Below, piece by piece: positions 43,193 to 52,336 of a stretch of 64,000 nucleotides of DNA. The stretch's first letter is position 1. Every line of letters starts with the position of its first letter. The stretch is from JAUIET01 sp039111475 (GTDB lineage Bacteria; Pseudomonadota; Gammaproteobacteria; Pseudomonadales; JAUIET01). Location of the stretch: assembly GCA_039111475.1 (NCBI GenBank), contig JBCCIP010000021.1, forward strand, positions 1-64,000, read 5' to 3'. The notes below the pieces were generated by a model that was not told where the DNA came from, searched no databases, and worked only from the letters and a program-made list of their open reading frames with translations. A program made the position numbers and the translations under genes.

Positions 43193-43426
43193 TGAGTACG
43201 CTTTGCTCCTCGCATGCAGTGCACCACCTTAATGTGGCTTGCTGAATCTTGTTATTTGGAGGCCCACCAAGCCTTCAAACATCAGAACAATGGTTGATTG
43301 AAGCCCAAAATAGGGTGCGCGCAGTATACTGATCATTACGCCGAAACGCTATCATCAGAGCGCCGCTGAATGCGTGATTTATTCGCGACCTCCAGGCATA
43401 TCTAGCGGCCGTTTACATTCGCAGTC

Positions 43427-44896
43427 TCAGGCAGTCGCTACGCTTGGGTAGGAGACGTAATTCACGCCCGCCATTTGTTCAACAACCCTGTTTACCTGGC
43501 ATGTATAGCCAAATTCATTGTCATACCAAAAATACAGTACAACGTGATTTCCATTTACAATTGTGGCCTGTGCATCAAAGATACATGCGTACCTGGAGCC
43601 TACGAAATCGGTTGACACGACTTCTGGCGAAGCGGTGAAGTCAATCTGCCGCCTAAGGTCGCCATGTAGCGCAACATCGCGCATGTATTCGTTAATCTCT
43701 TCCACCGTCGTTTCCGCTGCCAGGGTCAGATTCAGAATCGCCATGGAGACATTAGGTGTTGGCACTCGAATCGCATTCCCGGTCAACTTACCTGCCATTT
43801 CTGGGAGTACTTTAGCCACCGCTTTAACGGCACCGGTTTCAGTCAACACCATATTAAGTGGCGCACTGCGACCGCGGCGGTTGCCTTTATGGTAGTTGTC
43901 GATCAAATTTTGATCATTAGTGTACGCATGCACTGTTTCAACATGCCCGTTCAGAACCTGGAACTTGTCGTTAAGGGCTTTCAGAGGCGGCACAATTGCA
44001 TTGGTGGTACAAGACGCCGCCGACACAATTCTATCATCGGGCCCCAAAATATCATTGTTTATTCCATACACGATATTGGGCACGTTACCCTTAGCCGGTG
44101 CAGTGAGAATAACGCTCTTCACGCCCTTACTTTTTAGATGCAGCCCCAACGCCTCATCATCTCTCCACTTGCCGGTGTTGTCGACAATGATAGCGTCTTT
44201 AATTCCGTACTGGGTGTAGTCAATTTCATCCGGAGAGCTAGCATATATCACCTTGATCTCATTGCCATTGGCAACGAAGGACTGGCGTTCTTCGTCTACT
44301 CTGATCGTGCCTTCAAATGAGCCATGCACTGAATCGCGACGCAATAAGCTGGCACGTTTGATCAGATCATCATCGCCGCCTTTCCGAACCACAATGGCTC
44401 TAAGGCGCAGAGAATCACCACCGCCCACTTTTTCAACAAGCAGTCTGGCCATCAATCGACCGATGCGGCCAAAGCCAAACAAAACAACATCTTGTGGTTG
44501 TCGCAGCGGGTGCTCAGTATTGGAGAGAATGTCCTTGAGTTTGCGTTTCAAGAACTCTTTTGGCGACTTCCCATTACCCTCGCTCATGTACTCAGCTGTC
44601 AATATGCCGATATCAATATGCGCAGGTCCCGGGCTCAACTCAACCAGTGCCTGCAGCAAGGGGAAGGTTTCAAATTCCGACATTTCGTTTTTTTCGACTT
44701 GGCGAACAAAACGATGAGTTTTCATGATATTGGTAACAGATCGGCCTACTAGAGAGCGACCGTATATAAAAGTTTTTACATTATTTTGCCGATATAGTTG
44801 ACCGACTAAGGGGATAATGCCTTCAGCAAGTGCTTCTCGCTCCTTCCAGTCTGCAAAATAATCGTCAGGACGCTCTCTGCGTTGTTCCGTAGCCAT
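43427..44896 (-). CDS. gap: glyceraldehyde-3-phosphate dehydrogenase, long form
   Basis: GAPDH-type enzyme of 489 residues, about 150 longer than the usual 335. Residues 1 to about 135 form an extra, mostly helical N-terminal domain. The NAD motif GFGRIGR is at 141-147, the catalytic C296 is in SAASCTTNA, and the following NAIVPPLKAL is canonical. This long class occurs in Pseudomonas and marine gammaproteobacteria, often beside mfd as here, and may be used in a gluconeogenic direction; that use is inferred. Divergent from mfd with about 207 bases between starts. Confidence 0.95.
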   Translation of the reverse strand: MATEQRRERPDDYFADWKEREALAEGIIPLVGQLYRQNNVKTFIYGRSLVGRSVTNIMKTHRFVRQVEKNEMSEFETFPLLQALVELSPGPAHIDIGILTAEYMSEGNGKSPKEFLKRKLKDILSNTEHPLRQPQDVVLFGFGRIGRLMARLLVEKVGGGDSLRLRAIVVRKGGDDDLIKRASLLRRDSVHGSFEGTIRVDEERQSFVANGNEIKVIYASSPDEIDYTQYGIKDAIIVDNTGKWRDDEALGLHLKSKGVKSVILTAPAKGNVPNIVYGINNDILGPDDRIVSAASCTTNAIVPPLKALNDKFQVLNGHVETVHAYTNDQNLIDNYHKGNRRGRSAPLNMVLTETGAVKAVAKVLPEMAGKLTGNAIRVPTPNVSMAILNLTLAAETTVEEINEYMRDVALHGDLRRQIDFTASPEVVSTDFVGSRYACIFDAQATIVNGNHVVLYFWYDNEFGYTCQVNRVVEQMAGVNYVSYPSVATA

Positions 44897-45103
44897 TAAA
44901 CCAATCCCATTTGCCCAGATGCATGCCAGCCAGCGGGCTGGCGGCGCGTATTATCTTTGCACAAGGCGGCAAATACAACCGCCCACCTCGCAATATTATT
45001 GTCTGAGTATAGACACTGACATACGAACGGCGAATCGGTTAACATGCCCGGTTTTTCGCCAGCGTCATCGCGTCTACGCTAGTCGCCAACGTTAACGGCT
45101 TTT

Positions 45104-48100
45104 ATGTCTGCATCCAACGTCTCTGTAATCTCCCCACCACTGCCCGCCAACGCGTCTAGCCGTTTGCACTGGCGTGAGCTGCAAGCCTGCAGCAGGCCAC
45201 TTGCAATTGCGCAAGCGGCAGCGCAAAGACCCGGTTTGACCCTGGTGGTTTGCGAAGACAGCGCTAGAAGTGTGCAGCTGGAAGACGAGCTGCGTTTTTT
45301 TTGCACAGATTTAGATCTAACCGTGTGGCATCTTCCTGATTGGGAAACACTGCCCTACGACAGCTTTTCGCCGCACCAGGATATTGTTTCCGACCGTCTG
45401 AGCACCCTGCATGATTTGCACGGCGATACTGGGCAGCGTCAGGGCATATTAGTCGTTCCAATTAATGCATTAATGCAGTGCACAACGTCGCCGGATTACT
45501 TGCGACAACACAGTCTGGTCTTGCAACAAAATCAGCAGCTAATAGCCGACAATTTTCGTACTGCGTTGGTAGACGCCGGTTACAGTCGGGTGGACACCGT
45601 GTATGAACACGGTGAATTCGCAGTCCGCGGCTCAATAGTGGACCTGTTTCCAATGGGTTCGGGTGCGGCCGTGCGAATCGAGTTATTCGATGACGAAATT
45701 GAGTCCTTGCGATATTTCGATACCGAGTCGCAGCGCACGACTGAGCGCGTAACAAACATCTCATTGCTGCCTGCAAAAGAATTTCCGCTTGATGGTGACG
45801 CAATTGCCCATTTTCGACAGAGATGGCATGCTGAATTCAGTGTTGATCATTCATCTTGCCCGGTGTATCAAGATATCAGCGGCGGCTTGGCCAGTGCGGG
45901 CATCGAATACTACCTGCCTTTGTTTTTCGATCGCCGTTATTCATTGTTGGACCACTTGCCCACAGATGTACTGTTAATCAGTGAAGAAAACGTGCACGAG
46001 GCGGCTGACAGTTTCTGGCTTGAAGTAAGCAATCGATATGAAGAGTATGGCGTCGATCCAACCCGGCCCTTGCTGCCGCCTGAGCAAGTTTTTCTCCGTG
46101 TTGAGGAGTTGTTTGCAGCACTAAAAAGGTTTCCACAAGTAATACTTGCTAACGACAGACCAAATGCGGACAGTAAAGGCGCACAGTTTGCGGTGTCAGT
46201 ATGGCCCAAGCTTGAAATAGATCGACGGGCTGAGCAGCCACTGCACTTGCTTGACGATGTCTTAATGGCAAATGCCGAATCTGAACAATGCATGCGCATT
46301 TTGTTCAGTGCCGAATCTGCGGGTCGACTGAATACCCTGGAAGGCAATTTATCCACGCTTGGAATTCAAGCGCCAGTTCTGGAATCATGGCAGGCATTTC
46401 TTGACAGCGATCAGCCGTATGCGAGCGTTGTATCTCCGCTTTTGGATGGCTGCCAGCTTACTGATCTCGGCCTGGCGGTTATTTGTGAAGATCAGCTGGC
46501 TGGTGAACAAGTTCGCGGCACGGCCAAACGCGACCCCGAGCGGGTCGTTAATCCCGATTTACTAATCAAGAATCTTACCGAGTTGCAGCTCAATGCGCCG
46601 GTGGTTCACATCGATCATGGAGTTGGTCGCTATCGCGGCCTGATTATTCTTGAAATTGACGGCCAGGCGGCCGAGTTCCTGCATCTTGATTACGCAGAAG
46701 AAGCGAAACTTTACGTTCCGGTGTCTTCACTGCATCTGATTAATAGATATCTGGGCTCTGAGGAAGAAAACGCGCCACTTCACCGGCTCGGTAGCGAGCA
46801 ATGGCAGAAAGCGCGTAAGAAAGCGGCGCAGCAAGTGGCCGACGTTGCCGCAGAATTGCTATTGCTGAACGCCAAGCGTGCTGCCAGGCCCGGGTTTGTT
46901 TTCAAAGATCCAGGAGACGACTACCGGCGCTTTGCCGACAGTTTCGCTTTCGAAGAAACAACCGATCAGGCTGACGCGATAACGGCGGTATTGAGTGATA
47001 TGTTTTCAGACCAGCCAATGGACAGGCTGGTGTGCGGAGATGTTGGTTTTGGCAAAACCGAAGTAGCGCTAAGAGCCGCTTTCGTGGCGGTTCAGAGCGG
47101 TAAGCAAGTGGCCGTTTTGGTACCCACTACATTGCTCGCACAACAACACTTTGAAACATTTAATGACCGATTCGCTCAGTGGCCTATCAACGTTGGCGTA
47201 CTGTCTCGTTTTAAAAGTGCGAAAGAGCAATCTGAAGGAATTACCGCGCTAAAAGATGGCAAGCTTGACGTAGTGATAGGCACTCACAAGCTACTGCAGA
47301 AAGACATCAAATACAAATCGCTTGGTCTGTTGGTGATAGACGAAGAACATCGCTTCGGCGTGAAACAAAAAGAAGCACTGAAGGCATTGCGCAGCGAGGT
47401 GGACATACTAACCTTAACTGCCACGCCAATTCCTCGAACTCTTAACATGGCAATGTCAGGCCTGCGAGATTTATCCATAATCGCAAGCCCACCGGCCAAA
47501 CGCCTATCCATCAATACCTTTGTCCGTGAGTACCACGAACCCATAGTGCGAGAGGCAATCTTGCGCGAAATTCTTCGCGGCGGACAAGTTTATTTTCTGC
47601 ACAACGAAGTGAAGTCGATAGAGAAAACCGTTGAAGACATCAATAAGCTGGTGCCAGAAGCACGCTGCGCAGTAGCACACGGACAAATGCCTGAACGCGA
47701 ACTGGAACGCGTAATGTCAGACTTCTACCATCGTCGCTTCAATGTTCTGGTCTGTACAACCATCATCGAAACCGGAATCGATGTGCCTACAGCCAATACA
47801 ATCATCATTGAAAGAGCCGATAAATTTGGCTTGGCTCAATTGCACCAGTTGCGCGGCAGAGTCGGTCGTTCACACCACCAGGCTTATGCATATCTGTTTA
47901 CGCCCCACCCCAAATCAATGAGTCGCGATGCGCACAAACGTCTCGAAGCAATTGAGCAAGCCGGTGATCTTGGCGCTGGCTTTACCCTGGCAACGCACGA
48001 CCTGGAGATTCGAGGAGCCGGTGAACTTCTGGGCGATGAACAAAGCGGCCAAATTCAAAGCGTAGGTTTTACACTGTACATGGATATGCTGGAGCGTGCT

Positions 48101-48607
48101 GTACGGGCGTTACAGAACGGCGAGGAAATTGATCTAGAAACGTCGGTTGAGCCCGGCGGCGAAATCAATATGCATGTTCCCGCCTTAATACCGGACAACT
48201 ACTTGCCCGACGTGCACAGCCGCTTGATTCTATACAAACGTATCTCTTCAATTTCTGATGATGGGGAGCTTATCGCGCTGCGCGAAGAAATGATCGACCG
48301 CTTCGGGCCACTGCCAGAACAAATCCAAAACCTGTTCAGAATTGCGGCGCTGCGCATGCAGACCTCTGCCATAGGCATAGCCAAGCTTGATTGCGGAGCG
48401 CGAGGTGGGCGCCTCGAATTTGCGGCCAATACGCAGATTGACCCAATGGTGCTGGTGACTCTTGTTCAACAAAAGAGCCTCATATATCGCATGGATGGTG
48501 CCAATGCACTCAAATTCAGCGAGCAACTGGAGCAAGCCGAGGAACGCTTTACATTCGTTAACCAGCTGTTGGCATTATTCACTCCACCCGCTTCGTCTGG
48601 ATGCTAA
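45104..48607 (+). CDS. mfd: transcription-repair coupling factor Mfd
   Basis: ATP-dependent translocase that removes RNA polymerase stalled at DNA lesions and recruits UvrA. It is 1167 residues long (E. coli 1148). The UvrB-homology region is N-terminal (DWETLPYDSFSPHQD, about 80-95), the RNA-polymerase-interacting domain is around 495-570 (HIDHGVGRYRGL), and the translocase has GDVGFGKTEVA (about 643), DEEH (about 743), LTATPIPRTLNMAMSG and LHQLRGRVGRS. The C-terminal TRCF domain follows. No LexA box is seen upstream. Confidence 0.98.
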   Translation: MSASNVSVISPPLPANASSRLHWRELQACSRPLAIAQAAAQRPGLTLVVCEDSARSVQLEDELRFFCTDLDLTVWHLPDWETLPYDSFSPHQDIVSDRLSTLHDLHGDTGQRQGILVVPINALMQCTTSPDYLRQHSLVLQQNQQLIADNFRTALVDAGYSRVDTVYEHGEFAVRGSIVDLFPMGSGAAVRIELFDDEIESLRYFDTESQRTTERVTNISLLPAKEFPLDGDAIAHFRQRWHAEFSVDHSSCPVYQDISGGLASAGIEYYLPLFFDRRYSLLDHLPTDVLLISEENVHEAADSFWLEVSNRYEEYGVDPTRPLLPPEQVFLRVEELFAALKRFPQVILANDRPNADSKGAQFAVSVWPKLEIDRRAEQPLHLLDDVLMANAESEQCMRILFSAESAGRLNTLEGNLSTLGIQAPVLESWQAFLDSDQPYASVVSPLLDGCQLTDLGLAVICEDQLAGEQVRGTAKRDPERVVNPDLLIKNLTELQLNAPVVHIDHGVGRYRGLIILEIDGQAAEFLHLDYAEEAKLYVPVSSLHLINRYLGSEEENAPLHRLGSEQWQKARKKAAQQVADVAAELLLLNAKRAARPGFVFKDPGDDYRRFADSFAFEETTDQADAITAVLSDMFSDQPMDRLVCGDVGFGKTEVALRAAFVAVQSGKQVAVLVPTTLLAQQHFETFNDRFAQWPINVGVLSRFKSAKEQSEGITALKDGKLDVVIGTHKLLQKDIKYKSLGLLVIDEEHRFGVKQKEALKALRSEVDILTLTATPIPRTLNMAMSGLRDLSIIASPPAKRLSINTFVREYHEPIVREAILREILRGGQVYFLHNEVKSIEKTVEDINKLVPEARCAVAHGQMPERELERVMSDFYHRRFNVLVCTTIIETGIDVPTANTIIIERADKFGLAQLHQLRGRVGRSHHQAYAYLFTPHPKSMSRDAHKRLEAIEQAGDLGAGFTLATHDLEIRGAGELLGDEQSGQIQSVGFTLYMDMLERAVRALQNGEEIDLETSVEPGGEINMHVPALIPDNYLPDVHSRLILYKRISSISDDGELIALREEMIDRFGPLPEQIQNLFRIAALRMQTSAIGIAKLDCGARGGRLEFAANTQIDPMVLVTLVQQKSLIYRMDGANALKFSEQLEQAEERFTFVNQLLALFTPPASSGC

Positions 48608-48631
48608 TATCTCATTCCTCGCCGCCGCTTT

Positions 48632-49393
48632 ATGACGACTATGCAACGTTTTCGCTTAATACTCTCCTTGTGCTGCGCATTGATGACGCCAGCGTTGGTC
48701 GCGCAACCGGAACCGCGCTGGTTCAGTATTGAGGTCATTGTATTTGAGCAATACATGAGTCCGGGTTACGCGGAGTATTGGCCTGATCGACCAGAAATAG
48801 GATTTCCCGAAAACTTAGTTCGATTTCCGTCCGAGTCACAAAACAACAGTTTGCCAGAATTTTTTAGCGAGCTGCCTTTCGACGCGCAGTTGCAAAAAGC
48901 GAAGAAAAAGATCGAACGTGCGCGCGACCAGCGAGTATTGTTCTCCCGCCGCTGGGAGCAGGGTTTGTTGGATAAGGAAAATGCGCCTTACATTTATATT
49001 CGCGGTGGAGATCGTGCAGGACCACATCGCGAACTGGAGGGCAGCCTGCAAATTAGCGTTGAACGCTATCTGCACGTTAAGAGCAAACTCTGGTTAACTC
49101 GATTCAAGTCTGCAGACAGTGTGGCAGCGGATGTATTTGATACCAATACTGCGTCTATGGAGGTAGATTCAGATATATTCTTGGATGACTTGGAACCCTT
49201 TGCCTTACCAGAACCTCCTTTTCAAAGCACAACAGACCTGGGGCCTTCTATCCCGATCGAACATGTATTTCTTTTTGACCAGGAGCGTCGCCTGCGGAGT
49301 AAGGAAACGCATTATCTGGATCACCCCTTGCTAGGGATGCTAATCAGAATCGAACCCTTGCCTGACGAGGCCCGCTCGCCTAAAATCGATTAG
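48632..49393 (+). CDS. csiV: CsiV-family peptidoglycan-associated protein
   Basis: Exported protein of 253 residues. The signal peptide LILSLCCALMTPALVAQ is followed by WFSIEVIVFEQ, the typical start of the CsiV (DUF2803) family. The segment GSLQISVERYLHVKSKLW is also conserved, and the C-terminal RRLRSKETHYLDHPLLGMLIRIEP matches the family end. In Vibrio cholerae CsiV is periplasmic and acts with LpoA on PBP1A. A csiV gene directly after mfd is also known from Pseudomonas. The TAG stop is the first three bases of the adjacent 111-bp MITE-like element. Confidence 0.88.
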   Translation: MTTMQRFRLILSLCCALMTPALVAQPEPRWFSIEVIVFEQYMSPGYAEYWPDRPEIGFPENLVRFPSESQNNSLPEFFSELPFDAQLQKAKKKIERARDQRVLFSRRWEQGLLDKENAPYIYIRGGDRAGPHRELEGSLQISVERYLHVKSKLWLTRFKSADSVAADVFDTNTASMEVDSDIFLDDLEPFALPEPPFQSTTDLGPSIPIEHVFLFDQERRLRSKETHYLDHPLLGMLIRIEPLPDEARSPKID

Positions 49394-49501
49394 CAGCCTA
49401 TTGAAAAAGTTTGGCCCCGCGAGCGCAGCAAGTGTTTTGGGTCTTCTCGCCTAAAAGCGCCTCGTCCTGCACCCGTCAAATACTTTTTCAACAGGCTGCT
49501 A
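49391..49501. repeat. 111-bp MITE-like element with 20-bp terminal inverted repeats
   Basis: The ends (49391-49410 and 49482-49501) are inverted repeats with one mismatch in 20, of the form TAGCAGCCTRTTGAAAAAGT. The duplicated TA at both borders could be a target-site duplication of the type made by IS630/mariner elements. It has no reading frame of note. The first three bases are the stop codon of csiV and the last three are the stop codon of the convergent LOG-family gene. Confidence 0.85.
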
Positions 49502-50176
49502 GTCGTCTCGCCCGCCCGCCCCTGAATTGTTCGGCTCTTGACTCAATTGATCATGATGATCCATCAATATCTTGACCGCCTGATCGACGTCATCAACCAG
49601 TTTAAACAGCCGTATATCTTCTTTCCCTATACAGCCTTCGTTAAGCATTGTGGTTTTTAGCCAATCAATAAGCCCACCCCAGTACTCGCTGCCGTACAAA
49701 ACGATTGGAAACGGTTCTACTTTCAAGGTTTGCACCAATGTTAAAGCCTCGAACAATTCGTCCATGGTGCCAAACCCGCCAGGAAAGATCACGAACCCTA
49801 TAGCGTGCTTGACGAACATCAGCTTACGTACAAAGAAATAGCGGAATTGCAATGACACATTTTGGTAAGCGTTGTTTTCCTGCTCTTCGGGTAGCGTAAT
49901 GTTCAACCCTACTGACGCCCCTTCTTGCTCGAATGCACCACGATTAGCGGCTTCCATAATACCGGGACCACCACCGGAAATAACGGCAATGTTCTGTGCC
50001 GCCATGGCCGCTGCTAGATCATGTGCGGCCTGGTAATAGAGTGTGCCGGGTTGCAAACGCGCGCTTCCATACACGGAGACAGCACCTCCCAACTTCGCCA
50101 GGCGTTCCATGCCCTGCACAAGCTCCGACTGAATTCTGAGAACTCGCCAGGCCTCTATTACTTTGCTTTCATCCAC
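49499..50176 (-). CDS. LOG-family (TIGR00730) nucleotide-monophosphate phosphoribohydrolase-like protein
   Basis: Rossmann-like protein of 225 residues of the LOG family. The motifs are SGGGPGIMEAANRGA (about 66-80) and FPGGFGTMDELFEALT (about 129-144), the PGGxGT-E signature. Family members release ribose 5-phosphate from nucleoside monophosphates such as cytokinin precursors, AMP or pyrimidine nucleotides; the substrate here is unknown. The start is a GTG at 50176 with GGAG seven bases upstream. Divergent from lexA. Confidence 0.9.
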   Translation of the reverse strand: MDESKVIEAWRVLRIQSELVQGMERLAKLGGAVSVYGSARLQPGTLYYQAAHDLAAAMAAQNIAVISGGGPGIMEAANRGAFEQEGASVGLNITLPEEQENNAYQNVSLQFRYFFVRKLMFVKHAIGFVIFPGGFGTMDELFEALTLVQTLKVEPFPIVLYGSEYWGGLIDWLKTTMLNEGCIGKEDIRLFKLVDDVDQAVKILMDHHDQLSQEPNNSGAGGRDD

Positions 50177-50356
50177 AGATGCTCTCCATTTGAACAGTCA
50201 CAATGCCTGGATAGACAAGGTTTGGCTGGAATAACACAGAGTATAGACACACTTACACGTTGACAGCCCATCACCTGATCGCGTTCTACACAGGTGTGAG
50301 AAAGTCACACTCTTAGCGAACTAATTGATAAACATTGACTTGACCGGCAAAGCAAA

Positions 50357-50391
50357 CTGTATAAAAATACAGTAACTGTATAAACAAACAG
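50357..50391 (+). promoter_or_regulatory. two tandem LexA (SOS) boxes before lexA
   Basis: CTGT-N8-ACAG occurs twice, at 50357-50372 and 50376-50391, 19 bases apart (almost two helical turns), just before the lexA start at 50403. A TTGACT (50335-50340) with TGTATA 17 bases later places the first box on the -10 region. The arrangement fits autorepression by two LexA dimers. Confidence 0.92.
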
Positions 50392-50402
50392 GCACACTGC
50401 AA

Positions 50403-51002
50403 ATGATCAAGCTAACCGATCGCCAACAGCAAGTACTGAATATCGTCAAACAACACATTGAAGAAACCGGCTATCCACCGACCAGGGCTGATATTGCATC
50501 GCAGCTGGGTTTCAAATCAGCAAACGCTGCCGAGGAGCACCTAAAGGCGCTGGCGCGCAAAGGCGCTATTGAGGTGATCCCCGGTGCTTCACGCGGCATT
50601 CGAATCCCCGACATGCAAACTGGCATACCTATCGTTGGCATGGTGGCCGCGGGTGCACCAATACTGGCGATTGAAAATGTGGAAGATCACTGCGAAGTAC
50701 CTGCATCATTGTTTAAGCCCAGAGCAGATTACTTTCTCCGTGTGCGTGGCGACAGCATGATTGAAGCCGGCATTTTTGAAGACGACCTGCTTGCGGTGCA
50801 CAGCACCAAGCACGTTAACAATGGAGATATTGTTGTAGCGCGTGTGGACGATGAAGTGACTGTAAAGCGGCTGCAGCGCGGTCGCAGTAAATATCTCATC
50901 GAGCTGCTGCCAGAAAATGCAGACTATCAACCCATCAAAGTCGACTTACGCGAACAAGAGTGCACAATTGAAGGTCTAAGTGTCGGCATTATTCGTCGCT
51001 GA
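50403..51002 (+). CDS. lexA: SOS repressor LexA
   Basis: Repressor of the SOS regulon that self-cleaves when RecA filaments form. It is 199 residues long (E. coli 202). It has an N-terminal winged helix (RQQQVLNIVKQHI; PPTRADIASQLGFKSANAAEEHLKAL split over 25-50), cleavage site A83-G84 in VAAGAP, catalytic S118 in RGDSM, and K155 in VTVKRL. It is autoregulated through two boxes upstream and is followed 51 bases later by a SulA-like gene. Confidence 0.98.
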   Translation: MIKLTDRQQQVLNIVKQHIEETGYPPTRADIASQLGFKSANAAEEHLKALARKGAIEVIPGASRGIRIPDMQTGIPIVGMVAAGAPILAIENVEDHCEVPASLFKPRADYFLRVRGDSMIEAGIFEDDLLAVHSTKHVNNGDIVVARVDDEVTVKRLQRGRSKYLIELLPENADYQPIKVDLREQECTIEGLSVGIIRR

Positions 51003-51053
51003 CGCGTCGTTCCAGGCCTAGAAAATCATTTTCCAATTAATTAGAGTTTCATC

Positions 51054-51479
51054 ATGCTGAATCCAACTGCTCAACGTGGCAGCAATGTGCTGCCATTTCG
51101 ACGCCATACCGAAAGGTTTGACGCAACGCGGCTAGAACTTGGCGACAGCAGTGGCAGTGCTCTTGAGCTGCTATTTGGCACCTTGCAGTTTATTGGCCAA
51201 AGTAGCGAGCAGTGGGTAACTTGGGTGAATCCGCCAGAATCACACAAATCATTTTTTAATCGTGATGATCTAAGCGTGGATCATTTGCGTTTCGTTTATA
51301 AGGACCAGCAGCGTAGTGTGTTCCACTTGCTTTATCTTGCCCTCCAGGCCGCGAATAGTTCCTGGGTTATTGGTCCGGCCCAGGAGCTTTCTTTTCGAGA
51401 AACCGAAATTCTAGAGCAAGCCGCTCGCCATAACTCATGCAAATTGCTACTGATCAGCGAACGGGTATCAGTACACTGA
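51054..51479 (+). CDS. sulA: SulA-like cell division inhibitor
   Basis: Protein of 141 residues resembling SulA: QWVTWVNPPESHKSFF and LLYLALQAANSSWVIG correspond to the conserved core, and FRETEILEQAA to the C-terminal helix. SulA binds FtsZ and blocks division during SOS. It has no LexA box of its own in the 51 bases before it, so it is probably co-transcribed with lexA, as in Pseudomonas. The match is moderate by eye but the context supports it. Confidence 0.87.
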   Translation: MLNPTAQRGSNVLPFRRHTERFDATRLELGDSSGSALELLFGTLQFIGQSSEQWVTWVNPPESHKSFFNRDDLSVDHLRFVYKDQQRSVFHLLYLALQAANSSWVIGPAQELSFRETEILEQAARHNSCKLLLISERVSVH

Positions 51480-51482
51480 GAG

Positions 51483-51767
51483 CTAGTGGAGTACCCTGGG
51501 TTCCGAACTATCGTCGTCGTCTTCTATGAATGCACCACGAAGATCACCACGGGCGCCTTCATTCTCCTCACTTAACATTACGGCCGTTTCGATTCCGGCC
51601 TGAATCATTGCACGGGCAATTTCCAGCCTGGCTTCCGGCATGTGAGTTTTTGATTCCTCTGAAAACCGTATGTTCACAAGAGGCTCACCCTCTCCATCTG
51701 CTCTGAGCAGAACTATTTCGCCGTTAGGCAATTCGACAATTTCCAAAAAAGATGAAGGCACTTTCAC
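51483..51767 (-). CDS. conserved small acidic protein, unknown function
   Basis: Protein of 94 residues with a short beta-rich N-terminus (FLEIVELPNGEIVLLRAD), a helix (MPEARLEIARAMIQAGIETAVML) and a strongly acidic C-terminal tail (IEDDDDSSEP). I do not know the family name; a gene of similar size sits between sulA and topA in Pseudomonas. The start is a GTG with no clear ribosome site. It ends three bases from the convergent sulA stop. Confidence 0.8.
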   Translation of the reverse strand: MKVPSSFLEIVELPNGEIVLLRADGEGEPLVNIRFSEESKTHMPEARLEIARAMIQAGIETAVMLSEENEGARGDLRGAFIEDDDDSSEPRVLH

Positions 51768-51833
51768 TCATTGCCAAGTATCACTCGGCGTTATTTCAAT
51801 GGCGCGCAGTGTACCAGCGAATGCCAGAGCGCG

Positions 51834-52304
51834 CTAATACTCTTGGCTATATTCACGCCATTCAGTAACCACACGCTGCAAAAAATCCAGCACTTTCAAC
51901 TCGAAATCAGCATCATTTAATTCAGTAAATTCAGTGTCTTGAGAAGCTTTTATTATGTTGATTTCAGTTTTTTTGTGCGAAATGTCAGGTATTTTCTGCA
52001 ACGCGCTGGCCGGATCACAACTGTACAGTAATTGTTTAACAAGCTGGCTTTCTTCCATCTCATAAAGCTCAGCAATAGGGTGGTCTTCTCCCAGCTTGGA
52101 ATGCAATGCAGTTCTTAGTTCGGCCAGATTGTCAAAGCCGGACGAACGCACCAAACCATGACTGCTGGCAATTTCCTGCCAAAAAAACCGAAGCGCGGAA
52201 ACTAACTGCAAACGAACTGCGCTGCGCAACGCCGGGCTGTCTCCCAGGGCCCGCAACTCTTTAGCGTATGCCAGTTCGCGGTTGCACAAACCAGTGGCTG
52301 ACAT
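51834..52304 (-). CDS. DUF6586-like hypothetical protein
   Basis: Mainly helical, soluble protein of 156 residues: N-terminal CNRELAYAKELRALGD, then RLQLVSALRFFWQEIA. No catalytic motif is visible. It lies 32 bases downstream of topA on the same strand, with the small acidic gene after it, matching the Pseudomonas neighbourhood of topA. The function is unknown. Confidence 0.82.
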   Translation of the reverse strand: MSATGLCNRELAYAKELRALGDSPALRSAVRLQLVSALRFFWQEIASSHGLVRSSGFDNLAELRTALHSKLGEDHPIAELYEMEESQLVKQLLYSCDPASALQKIPDISHKKTEINIIKASQDTEFTELNDADFELKVLDFLQRVVTEWREYSQEY

Positions 52305-52336
52305 AGCGCTATAACCTGCTCGGTATGAAAAACACG

